NCBI RefSeq assembly: GCF_017811155.1
Contig: NZ_JACVCV010000011.1
Coordinates: 124,001-188,000, forward strand
DNA length: 64,000 nt
Origin: Lunatimonas salinarum
Lineage (GTDB): Bacteria; Bacteroidota; Bacteroidia; Cytophagales; Cyclobacteriaceae
Direction: 5' to 3'
The notes beneath the pieces were generated by a model, which saw only the letters and a list, made by a program, of their open reading frames with translations, did not search any database and was not told the DNA's origin. Positions within the stretch are counted from its first letter, which is position 1; each line of letters starts with the position of its first letter. Position numbers and translations under genes: made by a program. Below, in pieces: positions 53,185-61,977 of this stretch.

Positions 53185-54120
53185 TTAAACCTCCTCTACA
53201 CCCTGTTCATCTTCTGTGAGCGCATCGATAGGTTCTTCAATGGTTTGTTCATATTTATCTCCTTGCGGAGCTTTGGGGTTTGCCGGTGTGGTACCTACTA
53301 GCGTTAGGATGTAACTGGACACCTGCTGCATCTCCTCAGGGCTGAGCTGATCCTGCCAGGGTATCATCCCCTTTTCAATTACACCATACTTCACCACCTT
53401 GAATACATCCTCAATGCTACCTCCGTGAAGCCAGTATTCATCTGTGAGGTTGGGCCCCACTCCACCGCCTCCGTCGACTGCATGGCAAGCCACGCAATTA
53501 TTCTGGTAGATTGCTTGCCCTGCTGCAAGCGAAGGCCCCGTGGCATCAAACTGGACATTGGTTTCGTCTATTATCGAAACAGCCAATGCTTGTCTTGCCT
53601 CCGCTTCCACCTGTGCCACATACAGCTCCTGTTCATACTCTTCAATCTGCATCTTTCCGATTCCAAACACGAGATAATTTAGCACATAGACCACTCCAAA
53701 CACGATGGTTACATAAAACAGGTACTTCAACCAAGGCGGCATGAAATTATCCAACTCCACGATGCCATCGTAACTGTGATCCAATGCCAAGTCTTTCTCC
53801 TCTTCGATTGGCTTCATCTTTCCTGAGATAAACCGTTCATTAAACTGCTCCCACCAGCTAGGTTCAGCCGCCAGGGCAGGATTTTCGAGCTGAAGTACCT
53901 GCTTCAAAAAGGTGACCAGGTAAATCAGTATGACCATCAGCAGGACAATCACCAATAAAATCACTGCCATGACGATGACTAGTGTAGACTCTCCGCTGCT
54001 CATGGATGTAAATCCCTTCAAAAAAGAAATCTCCGACTCTTGGGCAAAAGCAGGTATCCCTGCAAACAGCCCGGCTACTAACAGCATTATTGACCTAAAC
54101 ACGTTCATGGCTGGTTTCAT
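53185..54120 (-). CDS. ccoP: cbb3 oxidase subunit CcoP (single haem c)
   Basis: A 311-residue membrane cytochrome with a signal-like N-terminus, two hydrophobic helices (about 46-72 and 130-152) and a C-terminal cytochrome c domain with one haem site (NCVACH). Many proteobacterial CcoP proteins have two CxxCH motifs; only one is present here. Its start overlaps ccoQ by 26 bp. Confidence 0.93.
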   Translation of the reverse strand: MKPAMNVFRSIMLLVAGLFAGIPAFAQESEISFLKGFTSMSSGESTLVIVMAVILLVIVLLMVILIYLVTFLKQVLQLENPALAAEPSWWEQFNERFISGKMKPIEEEKDLALDHSYDGIVELDNFMPPWLKYLFYVTIVFGVVYVLNYLVFGIGKMQIEEYEQELYVAQVEAEARQALAVSIIDETNVQFDATGPSLAAGQAIYQNNCVACHAVDGGGGVGPNLTDEYWLHGGSIEDVFKVVKYGVIEKGMIPWQDQLSPEEMQQVSSYILTLVGTTPANPKAPQGDKYEQTIEEPIDALTEDEQGVEEV

Positions 54121-54286
54121 TTTTTGATTTGTCGTTAAATGGCATGCTTTTCATTTCATTTACATACGCCTTATCTACCCTGATTACCCAAATAAACATG
54201 CCTACAAAGAACAGGACGAATATGAGCAAAGAAATGATGGGATAGATTTCGATGTTTTCTATGGATCTTAATATTTCTTTATGCAT
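54095..54286 (-). CDS. ccoQ: Small cbb3 subunit CcoQ-like
   Basis: A 63-residue single-helix membrane protein (helix about 15-37, IISLLIFVLFFVGMFIWVI). The location between ccoN/O and ccoP and the size fit CcoQ/FixQ. It begins 12 bp after ccoNO. Confidence 0.75.
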   Translation of the reverse strand: MHKEILRSIENIEIYPIISLLIFVLFFVGMFIWVIRVDKAYVNEMKSMPFNDKSKNETSHERV

Positions 54287-54298
54287 GGCTGAAAATGA

Positions 54299-56431
54299 TT
54301 AAGGGTTTGAAGCTGTTGACTTTTTGATATCGGTTCCCAAACGCTGTAGATAGGCAATCAACGCCACCATTTCTGACTCGGGAGAGACTTCCACACCGGA
54401 TTCCTTTAAGCTCGCTACAATCTGGCCTGCTTGTACCTGCAAATCCTGGATGGCGGTTTGGTCATATCCTTCTGGATAAGGCACTCCTAATTTCTGCATG
54501 GTACGGATCTTTGCCGGCAAGTCATCATGGGAGAGTAGGTTTGTCGCCAACCAGGGATAGGGAGGCATTAAGGATCCCGGAGACATACTTCTTGGATCCA
54601 CCATGTGATGATAATGCCAGCTATCCGGATATTTGCCACCCACCCGGTGAAGGTCTGGACCGGTACGTTTAGATCCCCACAGAAATGGACGATCATATAC
54701 AAATTCGCCCGCTTTGGAATATTCTCCATATCGTTCTGTTTCTGACCTAAAAGGCCGGATCATCTGCGAGTGACAACCCACACACCCATGGGAGATATAC
54801 AAATCCCTGCCTTGCAATTCCAGAGGAGAGTACGGCTGCACACTGCTGATCGTAGGCACATTGGATTTTACGAGAATCGTTGGAATGATTTCTACCACGC
54901 CACCGATCAGAATTGCTACGGTGGCCAAGACGGTAAAGAAAACAGGCTTACGCTCCCAGGCCCGATGCCAGAACTCACCGCCATGGCTGACGTGCTTTTC
55001 CAGTGCCGGAGCTTCGTCAGCCTCTTCCTCTTGAAAGGATCCTTGCTTGGCTGTCTTGACCAAATTATATACCATTAAAATCGCCCCGGAGAGGTAAAGC
55101 AGGCCTCCAAAAGCTCGTAGCATGTACATGGGAACAATCTGAATCACCGTTTCCAAGAAGTTGGGATAAGCCAATCTTCCGGCTTCACTGAATTCCTTCC
55201 ACATCAAACTTTGTGTCAATGCCGCCACATACATCGGAAGTGCATAAAATAGAATGCCCAAAGTACCTATCCAAAAGTGGGTATTTGCCAATTTGGTGGA
55301 GTAAAGGTTCGTCTTCCACATCCTGGGCCACAGCCAATAAAGCATAGAGAAAGTTAAAAAACCATTCCAACCCAAGCCTCCTATGTGCACGTGGGCGACG
55401 ATCCAGTCGGTATAGTGGGCAATCGCATTTACATTTTTGAGCGAGAGCATGGGCCCTTCAAAGGTAGCCATTCCATAGGCGGTTACCGCGACCACCATAA
55501 ATTTCAACACAGGGTCTACCCGTACCTTATCCCATGCCCCACGAAGGGTAAGGAGACCATTCACCATACCTCCCCATGATGGCGCGATCAACATGATTGA
55601 AAAAGCCACTCCCAATACTTGGGCCCATTCGGGTAACGCCGTGTAAAGTAGGTGGTGAGGACCAGCCCAAATGTATATAAAAATCAAAGACCAAAAGTGA
55701 ACAATCGACAGCTTGTAGGAAAACACCGGACGATTGGCAGCCTTGGGAAGGTAGTAGTACATCAATCCAAGGAACGGAGTAGTGAGGAAAAATGCCACGG
55801 CATTGTGCCCATACCACCACTGCACCAAGGCATCTTGTACCCCCGCATAAGCGGAATAACTCTTGAAAAACGATACCGGCAAGGCCAAAGAGTTAAAGAT
55901 GTGCAAAACGGCAACTGTCACAAAAGAGGCCAAATAAAACCAAATAGCCACATACATGTGCTTCTCTCGACGCTTGATAAGCGTTCCGATCATATTGGCC
56001 CCAAAAGCCACCCAAATAAGCGCTATGGCTATGTCAATCGGCCACTCCAATTCTGCATACTCTTTTGAACTAGTAAGCCCAAGAGGAAGCGTGATAACCG
56101 CAGATAAAATGATCGCCTGCCATCCCCAAAAGTGGACCCAGCTAAGGGTCTTGTTCCACATGGGTGCCTTCAGCAGACGAGGCATGGAATAATAAATGCC
56201 TGCAAAAATCGCATTTCCGACAAACGCAAAGATTACCGCATTGGTGTGCAATGGTCTTATCCTTCCAAAAGTTGTGTAGGGATTTCCCAAATTCGCTTCG
56301 GGTAGAAACAGCTGAGTAGCTGCTAGCACCCCGATCAGCATTCCAGCTAGCCCCCAGATAATGGTCGCGGCGCCGAAATATTTTACGATCTTATTGTCGT
56401 AATTAAACCGTTCCAGTGTAGTTCCTGACAT
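54299..56431 (-). CDS. ccoNO: cbb3 oxidase CcoN-CcoO fusion
   Basis: A 710-residue fusion of the catalytic subunit CcoN (about 1-490, twelve helices with the His ligands in HTNAVIFAFVGN, WYGHNAVAFFL and HYTDWIVAHVHIGGLGW) and the monohaem cytochrome CcoO (about 500-710, HGCVGCHSQMIRPFRSE). The complex reduces O2 at high affinity and pumps protons. It lies 3 bp after ccoS. Confidence 0.97.
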   Translation of the reverse strand: MSGTTLERFNYDNKIVKYFGAATIIWGLAGMLIGVLAATQLFLPEANLGNPYTTFGRIRPLHTNAVIFAFVGNAIFAGIYYSMPRLLKAPMWNKTLSWVHFWGWQAIILSAVITLPLGLTSSKEYAELEWPIDIAIALIWVAFGANMIGTLIKRREKHMYVAIWFYLASFVTVAVLHIFNSLALPVSFFKSYSAYAGVQDALVQWWYGHNAVAFFLTTPFLGLMYYYLPKAANRPVFSYKLSIVHFWSLIFIYIWAGPHHLLYTALPEWAQVLGVAFSIMLIAPSWGGMVNGLLTLRGAWDKVRVDPVLKFMVVAVTAYGMATFEGPMLSLKNVNAIAHYTDWIVAHVHIGGLGWNGFLTFSMLYWLWPRMWKTNLYSTKLANTHFWIGTLGILFYALPMYVAALTQSLMWKEFSEAGRLAYPNFLETVIQIVPMYMLRAFGGLLYLSGAILMVYNLVKTAKQGSFQEEEADEAPALEKHVSHGGEFWHRAWERKPVFFTVLATVAILIGGVVEIIPTILVKSNVPTISSVQPYSPLELQGRDLYISHGCVGCHSQMIRPFRSETERYGEYSKAGEFVYDRPFLWGSKRTGPDLHRVGGKYPDSWHYHHMVDPRSMSPGSLMPPYPWLATNLLSHDDLPAKIRTMQKLGVPYPEGYDQTAIQDLQVQAGQIVASLKESGVEVSPESEMVALIAYLQRLGTDIKKSTASNP

Positions 56432-56434
56432 ATG

Positions 56435-56626
56435 TTACTTCGATTTAGTTGATGGTACTTTTTTTTCTTCTTCTTTTTTTACCTTTTGATCAAACAGTAT
56501 CCGGATTGACGGGGTGTAATTATCGTCATACTGCCCACTTCTCATTGCCCGGATAAACAAAAACAGAAACCCTGAGGCCATGATCAAGCTAATGCCAATT
56601 AATACAAATATTACTTCCATAATCAA
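56435..56626 (-). CDS. ccoS: cbb3 assembly protein CcoS
   Basis: A 63-residue single-helix protein with the CcoS pattern (ISLIMASGFLFLFIRAMRSG, then QYDDNYTPSIRILFD). It lies 6 bp after ccoI and 3 bp before ccoNO. CcoS is required for haem and copper insertion in other bacteria. Confidence 0.9.
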   Translation of the reverse strand: MIMEVIFVLIGISLIMASGFLFLFIRAMRSGQYDDNYTPSIRILFDQKVKKEEEKKVPSTKSK

Positions 56627-56632
56627 TCAGAC

Positions 56633-59056
56633 TTATTTTCTTATCCCTCTTTTATGCGCCATATAGTTGGTTGCCAGCGTAGTAAACACCACCACCGAAA
56701 TGCTGCTTAAGGGCATCAATACGGCGCAAAAAACCGGACTTACCAGGCCTTGTACCGCAAAGGATATCCCTACGACGTTGTAGGCAAAGGATAGCCCAAA
56801 ACTTGCTTTCACAATGCGCCTACTTACCTCTGCAAAGCCCAGGTAATCGGGCAATTTCGTTATCGCATCCGCATCCATTATCCCATCACTGGCCGGAGTA
56901 AATCCGGTCGCCTTTGCGGTAAGTGCCACTCCTACATGTGCCTCCTTCAATGCTCCTGCGTCGTTTAGCCCATCTCCCACCATCAGTGCCTTGCGCCCCT
57001 GTGTATTCAGTGTGCGGATATAGCTTAACTTCTGTGCCGGACTTTGACCAAAATTCATCACCACGCTATCACCAAATACTCGTTGCAGATTTTCACGCTC
57101 ATGGTCTTGGTCGCCAGACAGGATGTGAATCTCCTTATGTCTTCGCAATTCCCGCACGGCTTCTTCAATTCCGTCCCGGAGTCCACTCTTTATACGAAAT
57201 ACACCCAACCGTTGTCCCTCTACAGCCAGAAAGACTTGATTCCCCTCCAGTACCGACGTCGTTTCTACCCCACAAAACTCCGCGGATCCCAGCCGAAACT
57301 CCTGTTCGGCATAGACGCCTCGAAGTCCCTTGCCCTTCAGTTCTTCTACATTGGCGACTATTGCTTCCTCTACCCCGTCCAACCATGCGTAGATACGGTT
57401 GCTGAGCGGGTGAATAGACCTTGCTACCATAGACTTCAAAATAGCCTTGGTATTGGTGGTAAGCGGCTCTCCTTCATAGCAAATACTCGCCCTTGCTGGA
57501 TCGGTAAGTGTCCCTGTTTTGTCAAACACTACGGTATCAACCGCAGCCATGCGTTCGATGACCTGGGCATTCTTTAAATAAAACTTACCGGCACCAAAAA
57601 TCCGCAGGGTGTTGCCCAAGGTAAAAGGTGTGGACATAGCCAAGGCACAGGGACAGGCAATGATCAGCACCGATGTAAATACCTTTATTCCAAAAGCCAT
57701 ATCGCTGATACCCCAATAGGCCAAACCCACAAAGGCTATCGCTAAAATCGTAAAGGTAAACTTACCACTGATTCGGTTGGCAAGAGTCTCTAGGGAGTAA
57801 GACTCTTCTTTCTCAAAGGCCTTGTTATTCCAAAGATCGGTAAGGTAGCCTTGAGACGGCGATTTTTGGACGGTCATCGTGATGGCAGAACCCTTTTGCC
57901 TACCTCCTGCGTAAAGCAATTCACCTGGACGTTTTACAATAGGCACTTCTTCTCCCGTTACAAAGCTGTAGTCTATATAGGCCTCCCCCTCTATCAGGAT
58001 ACAGTCAGCCGGTATAAGTTCTTCGTGGCGCACACGGATTCGGTCTCCTACTTTCAGCTTGGTAAGTGGAATCACTTCCTCCCTTTCCTGCAATAACCGG
58101 GTAACAGCAATCGGGAAATAAGATTTATAGTCCCGGTCGAAGGACAGCGTATCGTAGGTCTTTTGCTGATACAATTTCCCCAATAGCAGAAAAAACATCA
58201 ATCCACCCAAGGTATCCAAGTACCCTTCGTTTCCAGAAATAAAAATTTCATAAAGGCTAAAGAAAAAGAGCGCAATGATGCCCAAAACGATGGGAACATC
58301 CATGTTTATCACGCGGTTTTTCAATGCGTACCATGCAGAACGGTAGTAATCTGAGGCCGAATAGAAAAATACCGGAAGTGCCAGAATTACGTTCAAGTAG
58401 TTGAACAGGCCCCTAAAGCCTTCTCCCAAAAGCTCTGCTTCCGAAAAATACTCCGGCAAACTAAAAAACATCATGTTCCCGAAACAGAACCCTGCTACGG
58501 CTAACTTGTACACCAGCTTTCGGTCAATGGCCCGCCCTTCCTTCTTTTCGATATCTGAAAGGTTGATGCTGGGTTCGTATCCAATACGTGAAAGCAACAA
58601 CACCAAGTCCCTCAATGTAATTTTATCGTGACGAAACTTGATCTGAACCTTCTTTCGAAGAAAATCTACCCTTCCGGAGACCACTCCCCCGTCTAGCTTA
58701 TGCAGATTTTCCAATAGCCATATGCAAGAAGCGCAATGAATCAATGGCACAAAAAAGGTTACGTGACTTTCTTGGTCATTTTGAAAGTCCAACAACTTAC
58801 GATTTACCTCCGCATCATTCAAATAGTCGAATCGATCGTCCCTTCGCTGCACCTGCCGCTGCGATCCGCCAGGGGCTGTCTCAAGTTCATAGTAGTTGCA
58901 CAGGTTGTTTTCATTAAGCACCTCGTACACCAGACGACATCCGGTACAACAAAAATCCTTGTCATCGTACTGTACCAGTTCATCCTTACAGGATTCTCCA
59001 CAGTGGTAGCAGGTCTTGATGGAATCAGCGGTATCTATTTTGGCCTTTTGTGACAT
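56633..59056 (-). CDS. ccoI: Copper-exporting P-type ATPase CcoI
   Basis: An 807-residue P1B-type ATPase that supplies copper for cbb3 oxidase. The N-terminus has a Cys-rich metal-binding segment (CYHCGESCKDE, FCCTGCRLVYE) and a heavy-metal domain with CASC. The membrane CPC motif (IACPCALAMSTP), phosphorylation site DKTGTLTD and hinge GDGLNDAGAL are intact. It is the first gene of the operon ccoI-S-NO-Q-P-G-H-safE. An ATGAY-N4-RTCAT site lies 37 bp upstream. Confidence 0.96.
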   Translation of the reverse strand: MSQKAKIDTADSIKTCYHCGESCKDELVQYDDKDFCCTGCRLVYEVLNENNLCNYYELETAPGGSQRQVQRRDDRFDYLNDAEVNRKLLDFQNDQESHVTFFVPLIHCASCIWLLENLHKLDGGVVSGRVDFLRKKVQIKFRHDKITLRDLVLLLSRIGYEPSINLSDIEKKEGRAIDRKLVYKLAVAGFCFGNMMFFSLPEYFSEAELLGEGFRGLFNYLNVILALPVFFYSASDYYRSAWYALKNRVINMDVPIVLGIIALFFFSLYEIFISGNEGYLDTLGGLMFFLLLGKLYQQKTYDTLSFDRDYKSYFPIAVTRLLQEREEVIPLTKLKVGDRIRVRHEELIPADCILIEGEAYIDYSFVTGEEVPIVKRPGELLYAGGRQKGSAITMTVQKSPSQGYLTDLWNNKAFEKEESYSLETLANRISGKFTFTILAIAFVGLAYWGISDMAFGIKVFTSVLIIACPCALAMSTPFTLGNTLRIFGAGKFYLKNAQVIERMAAVDTVVFDKTGTLTDPARASICYEGEPLTTNTKAILKSMVARSIHPLSNRIYAWLDGVEEAIVANVEELKGKGLRGVYAEQEFRLGSAEFCGVETTSVLEGNQVFLAVEGQRLGVFRIKSGLRDGIEEAVRELRRHKEIHILSGDQDHERENLQRVFGDSVVMNFGQSPAQKLSYIRTLNTQGRKALMVGDGLNDAGALKEAHVGVALTAKATGFTPASDGIMDADAITKLPDYLGFAEVSRRIVKASFGLSFAYNVVGISFAVQGLVSPVFCAVLMPLSSISVVVFTTLATNYMAHKRGIRK

Positions 59057-59092
59057 ATATCAGCAATTTAACCAAGTATGGCAAGGAAAAAC

Positions 59093-59106
59093 ATGACAAA
59101 AATCAT
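59093..59106. promoter_or_regulatory. Fnr-like operator upstream of ccoI
   Basis: Reads ATGAC-AAAA-ATCAT, an inverted repeat of half-site ATGAY with one asymmetric base. It lies 37 to 50 bp before the ccoI start, close to the typical class II activator distance if transcription starts at the ATG. Confidence 0.55.
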
Positions 59107-59118
59107 ATTACCAACTAT

Positions 59119-59754
59119 TTAGGGTGCTAAATAAAAAGAAAGCCTATCGTACCACATCCCCCCTCGGTAAAAATGAAAAAGAACCTTTGCCAAATCGGTC
59201 TGATAGCTTTTGGTCGTTACCAGCAGCGTACATTCGTGTTTGACCGCATAGGACCAGAAATCGCCAATACGGCAAAAGTTGAACTTTATAAAGGATGCCT
59301 CCGCGGTACTTTGAACCACATGCTGTATAATTTCCTGCTCTTCTCTCATCTTGGATTTCGGAATAAAGCTGGGCGAAATAATGGTCGCCCTGCTGTGTTT
59401 AATGGTATTGGAAAAAAAGCTGAGGAAATTCTTGATCAATCGAGCGGAAGAAGGTGTTCCGTCGTAATGAAACAAAAGTCGGTCAAAAACCAACTCTTTG
59501 TCATATAATAGTACGGGGACATGGCAGGGCTCATTTTCAATTGCCCTTGGTAAATCCAATCCGTGAAGCCAATCCAATACTGCAGGCAAATGGGCCAGAA
59601 AGAGGCTGGGTGCCGTCTTATCTCCCATCTCTACCTTTCCAAAGCCAAGCTCCAGCCATTTTTCAAAACCTTCGGGAACCTTCTTTCCATAAAATGTCTG
59701 AAGAATTTCCTCCGGTACGGCAAAGTTTTCTGCGGGTATAGCTCTGGCTTGCAT
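59119..59754 (-). CDS. Universal-stress-protein-like protein
   Basis: A 211-residue protein whose C-terminal half looks like a Usp domain: CHVPVLLYDKELVFDRLLF, then HYDGTPSSARLIKNFLSFF, similar to the YDGSPSS strand-helix of Bacteroidota Usp proteins. The N-terminal half is degenerate. The ATP-binding GxxG loop of UspA was not found. A perfect ATGAC-N4-GTCAT repeat lies 70 bp upstream, so it may belong to the same low-oxygen regulon as ccoI. Confidence 0.55.
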   Translation of the reverse strand: MQARAIPAENFAVPEEILQTFYGKKVPEGFEKWLELGFGKVEMGDKTAPSLFLAHLPAVLDWLHGLDLPRAIENEPCHVPVLLYDKELVFDRLLFHYDGTPSSARLIKNFLSFFSNTIKHSRATIISPSFIPKSKMREEQEIIQHVVQSTAEASFIKFNFCRIGDFWSYAVKHECTLLVTTKSYQTDLAKVLFHFYRGGMWYDRLSFYLAP

Positions 59755-59823
59755 ATCCTATTTTTTTTCTACAAATCTAGGGGTGCAATTTATTCTCTTA
59801 TGTGATATTAGAGGGATCAAAAC

Positions 59824-59837
59824 ATGACTTTCGTCAT
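59824..59837. promoter_or_regulatory. Fnr-like operator between the Usp-like and DUF1080 genes
   Basis: Reads ATGAC-TTTC-GTCAT, a perfect 5-4-5 palindrome. It is 70 bp upstream of the Usp-like gene and 121 bp upstream of the DUF1080 gene, so it could serve either. Confidence 0.55.
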
Positions 59838-59957
59838 CTTACTCTATCCGAGACCAACCTTTCGCCCACAAATCGCCCGGTTAAAAACTATCGGTTATCG
59901 GAAGGATTGACTGAAAAATCCGGCCTTTTTCGTTAATTTGTCGTAAAAAACAAGCAT

Positions 59958-60659
59958 ATGCATATACCTATATCCCTTGCCCTGATCTTGATGTTCGTAT
60001 CAGCATCCACCCATCATCTTACCGCGCAAACGATCTCATTATTCAATGGGAAAGACCTTCAAGGTTGGCATATCGACGTACCCGACCTCGACGACGATCC
60101 TGACGGCATCGTTCCCTTTATTGTTAGGGATAAGAAATTGGTTTCACTTGGAACCCCTCAGGGCCACTTGATTACAGACAAAACCTATAAAAACTACCGT
60201 ATCGAGGCAACGTATCGGTTCCCTGCAAAACCGGGAAATTGCGGTATACTTGTTCACGCCTCTACGCCAAGATCTCTGTACAAAATGTTTCCAAAATCGA
60301 TTGAAGTGCAGATGATGCATGAAAACGCAGGAGACTTTTGGTGCATTATGGAAAACATCGACGTACCTGATATGGAAGCGCGGCGTGGACCGAAGGAAAA
60401 GTGGGGCGTGATAGAAGGGCAAAACAGGCGAATCCTAAACCTCACCGATGGATCTGAAAAACCACTGGGAAAATGGAACAAAATGATTATCGAATGCCTG
60501 GGGACTGAAGTGAAAGTGTGGTTAAACGGTGAGCTGGTCAACCATGGATTTAATGCAACTGCTAGCGAGGGACAAATTGCTGTACAGGCAGAAGGGGCGG
60601 AGGTAGAGTTTAAAAAACTCGCCCTGACACCCATCACCCGACTTAGCGAAAATCCCTGA
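59958..60659 (+). CDS. Secreted DUF1080 protein (3-keto-disaccharide hydrolase fold)
   Basis: A 233-residue exported protein with signal peptide (cleavage near LTAQT) and a concanavalin-like beta-sandwich of the DUF1080 family. Marks are SLFNGKDLQGWH, FRFPAKPGNCGILVHA-like strands, WNKMIIECLGTEVKVWLNG and IAVQAEGAEVEFKKL. Some members hydrolyse 3-keto-glycosides; the substrate here is unknown. It ends 5 bp before the convergent fnr-like gene. Confidence 0.88.
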   Translation: MHIPISLALILMFVSASTHHLTAQTISLFNGKDLQGWHIDVPDLDDDPDGIVPFIVRDKKLVSLGTPQGHLITDKTYKNYRIEATYRFPAKPGNCGILVHASTPRSLYKMFPKSIEVQMMHENAGDFWCIMENIDVPDMEARRGPKEKWGVIEGQNRRILNLTDGSEKPLGKWNKMIIECLGTEVKVWLNGELVNHGFNATASEGQIAVQAEGAEVEFKKLALTPITRLSENP

Positions 60660-60664
60660 CTACT

Positions 60665-61378
60665 TCAGCCATAAAAATCAGACAACCTAGCCAGCCCCTT
60701 TTTATCCAGTATGATAATCTTCTTACCCTGAAAGTCAATCAATTCGTCCTTTTTGAATTCGGACAATAGCCGAATGACCGTCTCGGTAGCCGTACCGACT
60801 AGGCCGGCTATTTCTTCCCTAGTCAACACAATGTCGATTCGTTGGCTTTCAGCACCATCAACCCCGTAAGAGTCACCTAACTTCAGCAGGGTCATGGCCA
60901 ATCGCTCACGGATGGTTTTTTGAGTGGCATCGGTCAGCCTACCCTCCATTACGCCAAGGTCTCGGCAAAGGGCTTGGGTAATTCGTCGATGAAATTCTAC
61001 ATCCTCGGACAAGACATTGAGGAACGTTTCTTTAGGTACAAAACAGATTTGTGCATCTTCCACTATAGTCGCTGTAGTAGAATACATATCCTCACCGATT
61101 AACGAGGTGTATCCAACAAAATCTCCCTTCTGGGCAAGACGTATGATCTGTTCCTTTCCGTTGGAGGCTGTTTTGAATATCTTTACCACACCGTTATTTA
61201 CACAGAACACACCCAGCGGTTTGGTTCCTTCGTAGTATAAAATCTGACCTTTCTTGTGAGAAATAAAATTCTTGGCATCCGAAAGGCTGCATAAATGTTC
61301 ATCCGATAATCCTGCAAACATGGAAAACTTCCTACTTAAGCAAAGTTCACAGGGAACGTTTTTCGTTTTAACTGTCAT
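60665..61378 (-). CDS. Crp/Fnr-family regulator, FNR-like
   Basis: A 237-residue regulator: cyclic-nucleotide-type beta-roll (about 20-140), long dimer helix and winged helix (about 160-230). The recognition helix GTATETVIRLLSEF keeps the Glu and Arg of FNR (ETISR), with Ile at the Ser position. Cys10 and Cys13 (CELC), with Cys30, Cys59, Cys112 and Cys138, could bind an iron-sulfur cluster, but the spacing differs from E. coli FNR. An ATGAT-N4-ATCAT site lies 46 bp upstream, suggesting autoregulation, and similar sites precede ccoI and the Usp-like gene. Confidence 0.9.
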   Translation of the reverse strand: MTVKTKNVPCELCLSRKFSMFAGLSDEHLCSLSDAKNFISHKKGQILYYEGTKPLGVFCVNNGVVKIFKTASNGKEQIIRLAQKGDFVGYTSLIGEDMYSTTATIVEDAQICFVPKETFLNVLSEDVEFHRRITQALCRDLGVMEGRLTDATQKTIRERLAMTLLKLGDSYGVDGAESQRIDIVLTREEIAGLVGTATETVIRLLSEFKKDELIDFQGKKIIILDKKGLARLSDFYG

Positions 61379-61423
61379 TACTGGTTTACTCTCGCGTTGG
61401 AATGGCTAAATATACCAAAATCT

Positions 61424-61437
61424 ATGATCAAAATCAT
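61424..61437. promoter_or_regulatory. Fnr-like operator upstream of the fnr-like gene
   Basis: ATGAT-CAAA-ATCAT, a perfect 5-4-5 inverted repeat, one base per half from the E. coli FNR box TTGAT-N4-ATCAA. A TATATTTA -7-like element follows on the minus strand at 61407-61414. Confidence 0.6.
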
Positions 61438-61470
61438 GATTTTGTATGCAATTTTAGCGCTGGATATCAC

Positions 61471-61962
61471 TTATTCATCAAATTTCGGAAAAGACTTCAT
61501 GGGAACATAGTTTTGTAGTTGCATGGAATAAGCCAAAACAACGTGCTTTAGTCCATTCGATACCGCAATATACCTAGCCCGCAGCCGCTGATTATACACG
61601 AATACCTGTTCTAGTGTTCGTTGGGACAATACTACTTCTGGCGCTTTGCATTCGATGATCAGAAAAGGCTTTCCATTCCGATCCATAACCATAATATCCA
61701 ACCGTTTCGCAAGGTTATTGTAAGAAAGTCCCCTTTCCAGCACAAACAGGCTTTTCGGATAGTGCATAAACACGATCAAATAATGAATCAAGTGCTGCCT
61801 TACCCACTCTTCCGGGGTTAGAACCAGTTCCTTTTTCCGAATAGGATCATACACATACTGCTTCCCTCCCATCTCAAAAATCGATAGGTCGGCCGTAGGA
61901 AGATTTAATTCTGGAAACGATGATTCTGGCAAAAAGGACATACCGCAAATATCCAACCGCAA
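61471..61962 (-). CDS. Orphan HsdR N-terminal (PD-D/ExK) domain protein
   Basis: A 163-residue protein matching the type I restriction R-subunit N-terminal nuclease domain. The catalytic residues are visible as Asp89 (RLDIMV) and Glu104-x-Lys106 (IIECKAP), with a following QVFVYNQRLRARY helix. The helicase part and HsdM/HsdS genes are absent. Stand-alone copies occur widely in Bacteroidota and the function is unknown. It lies 15 bp after the helix-hairpin-helix gene. The start might be the Met seven codons in. Confidence 0.8.
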   Translation of the reverse strand: MRLDICGMSFLPESSFPELNLPTADLSIFEMGGKQYVYDPIRKKELVLTPEEWVRQHLIHYLIVFMHYPKSLFVLERGLSYNNLAKRLDIMVMDRNGKPFLIIECKAPEVVLSQRTLEQVFVYNQRLRARYIAVSNGLKHVVLAYSMQLQNYVPMKSFPKFDE

Positions 61963-61977
61963 ACCGAAAAATAAAAA

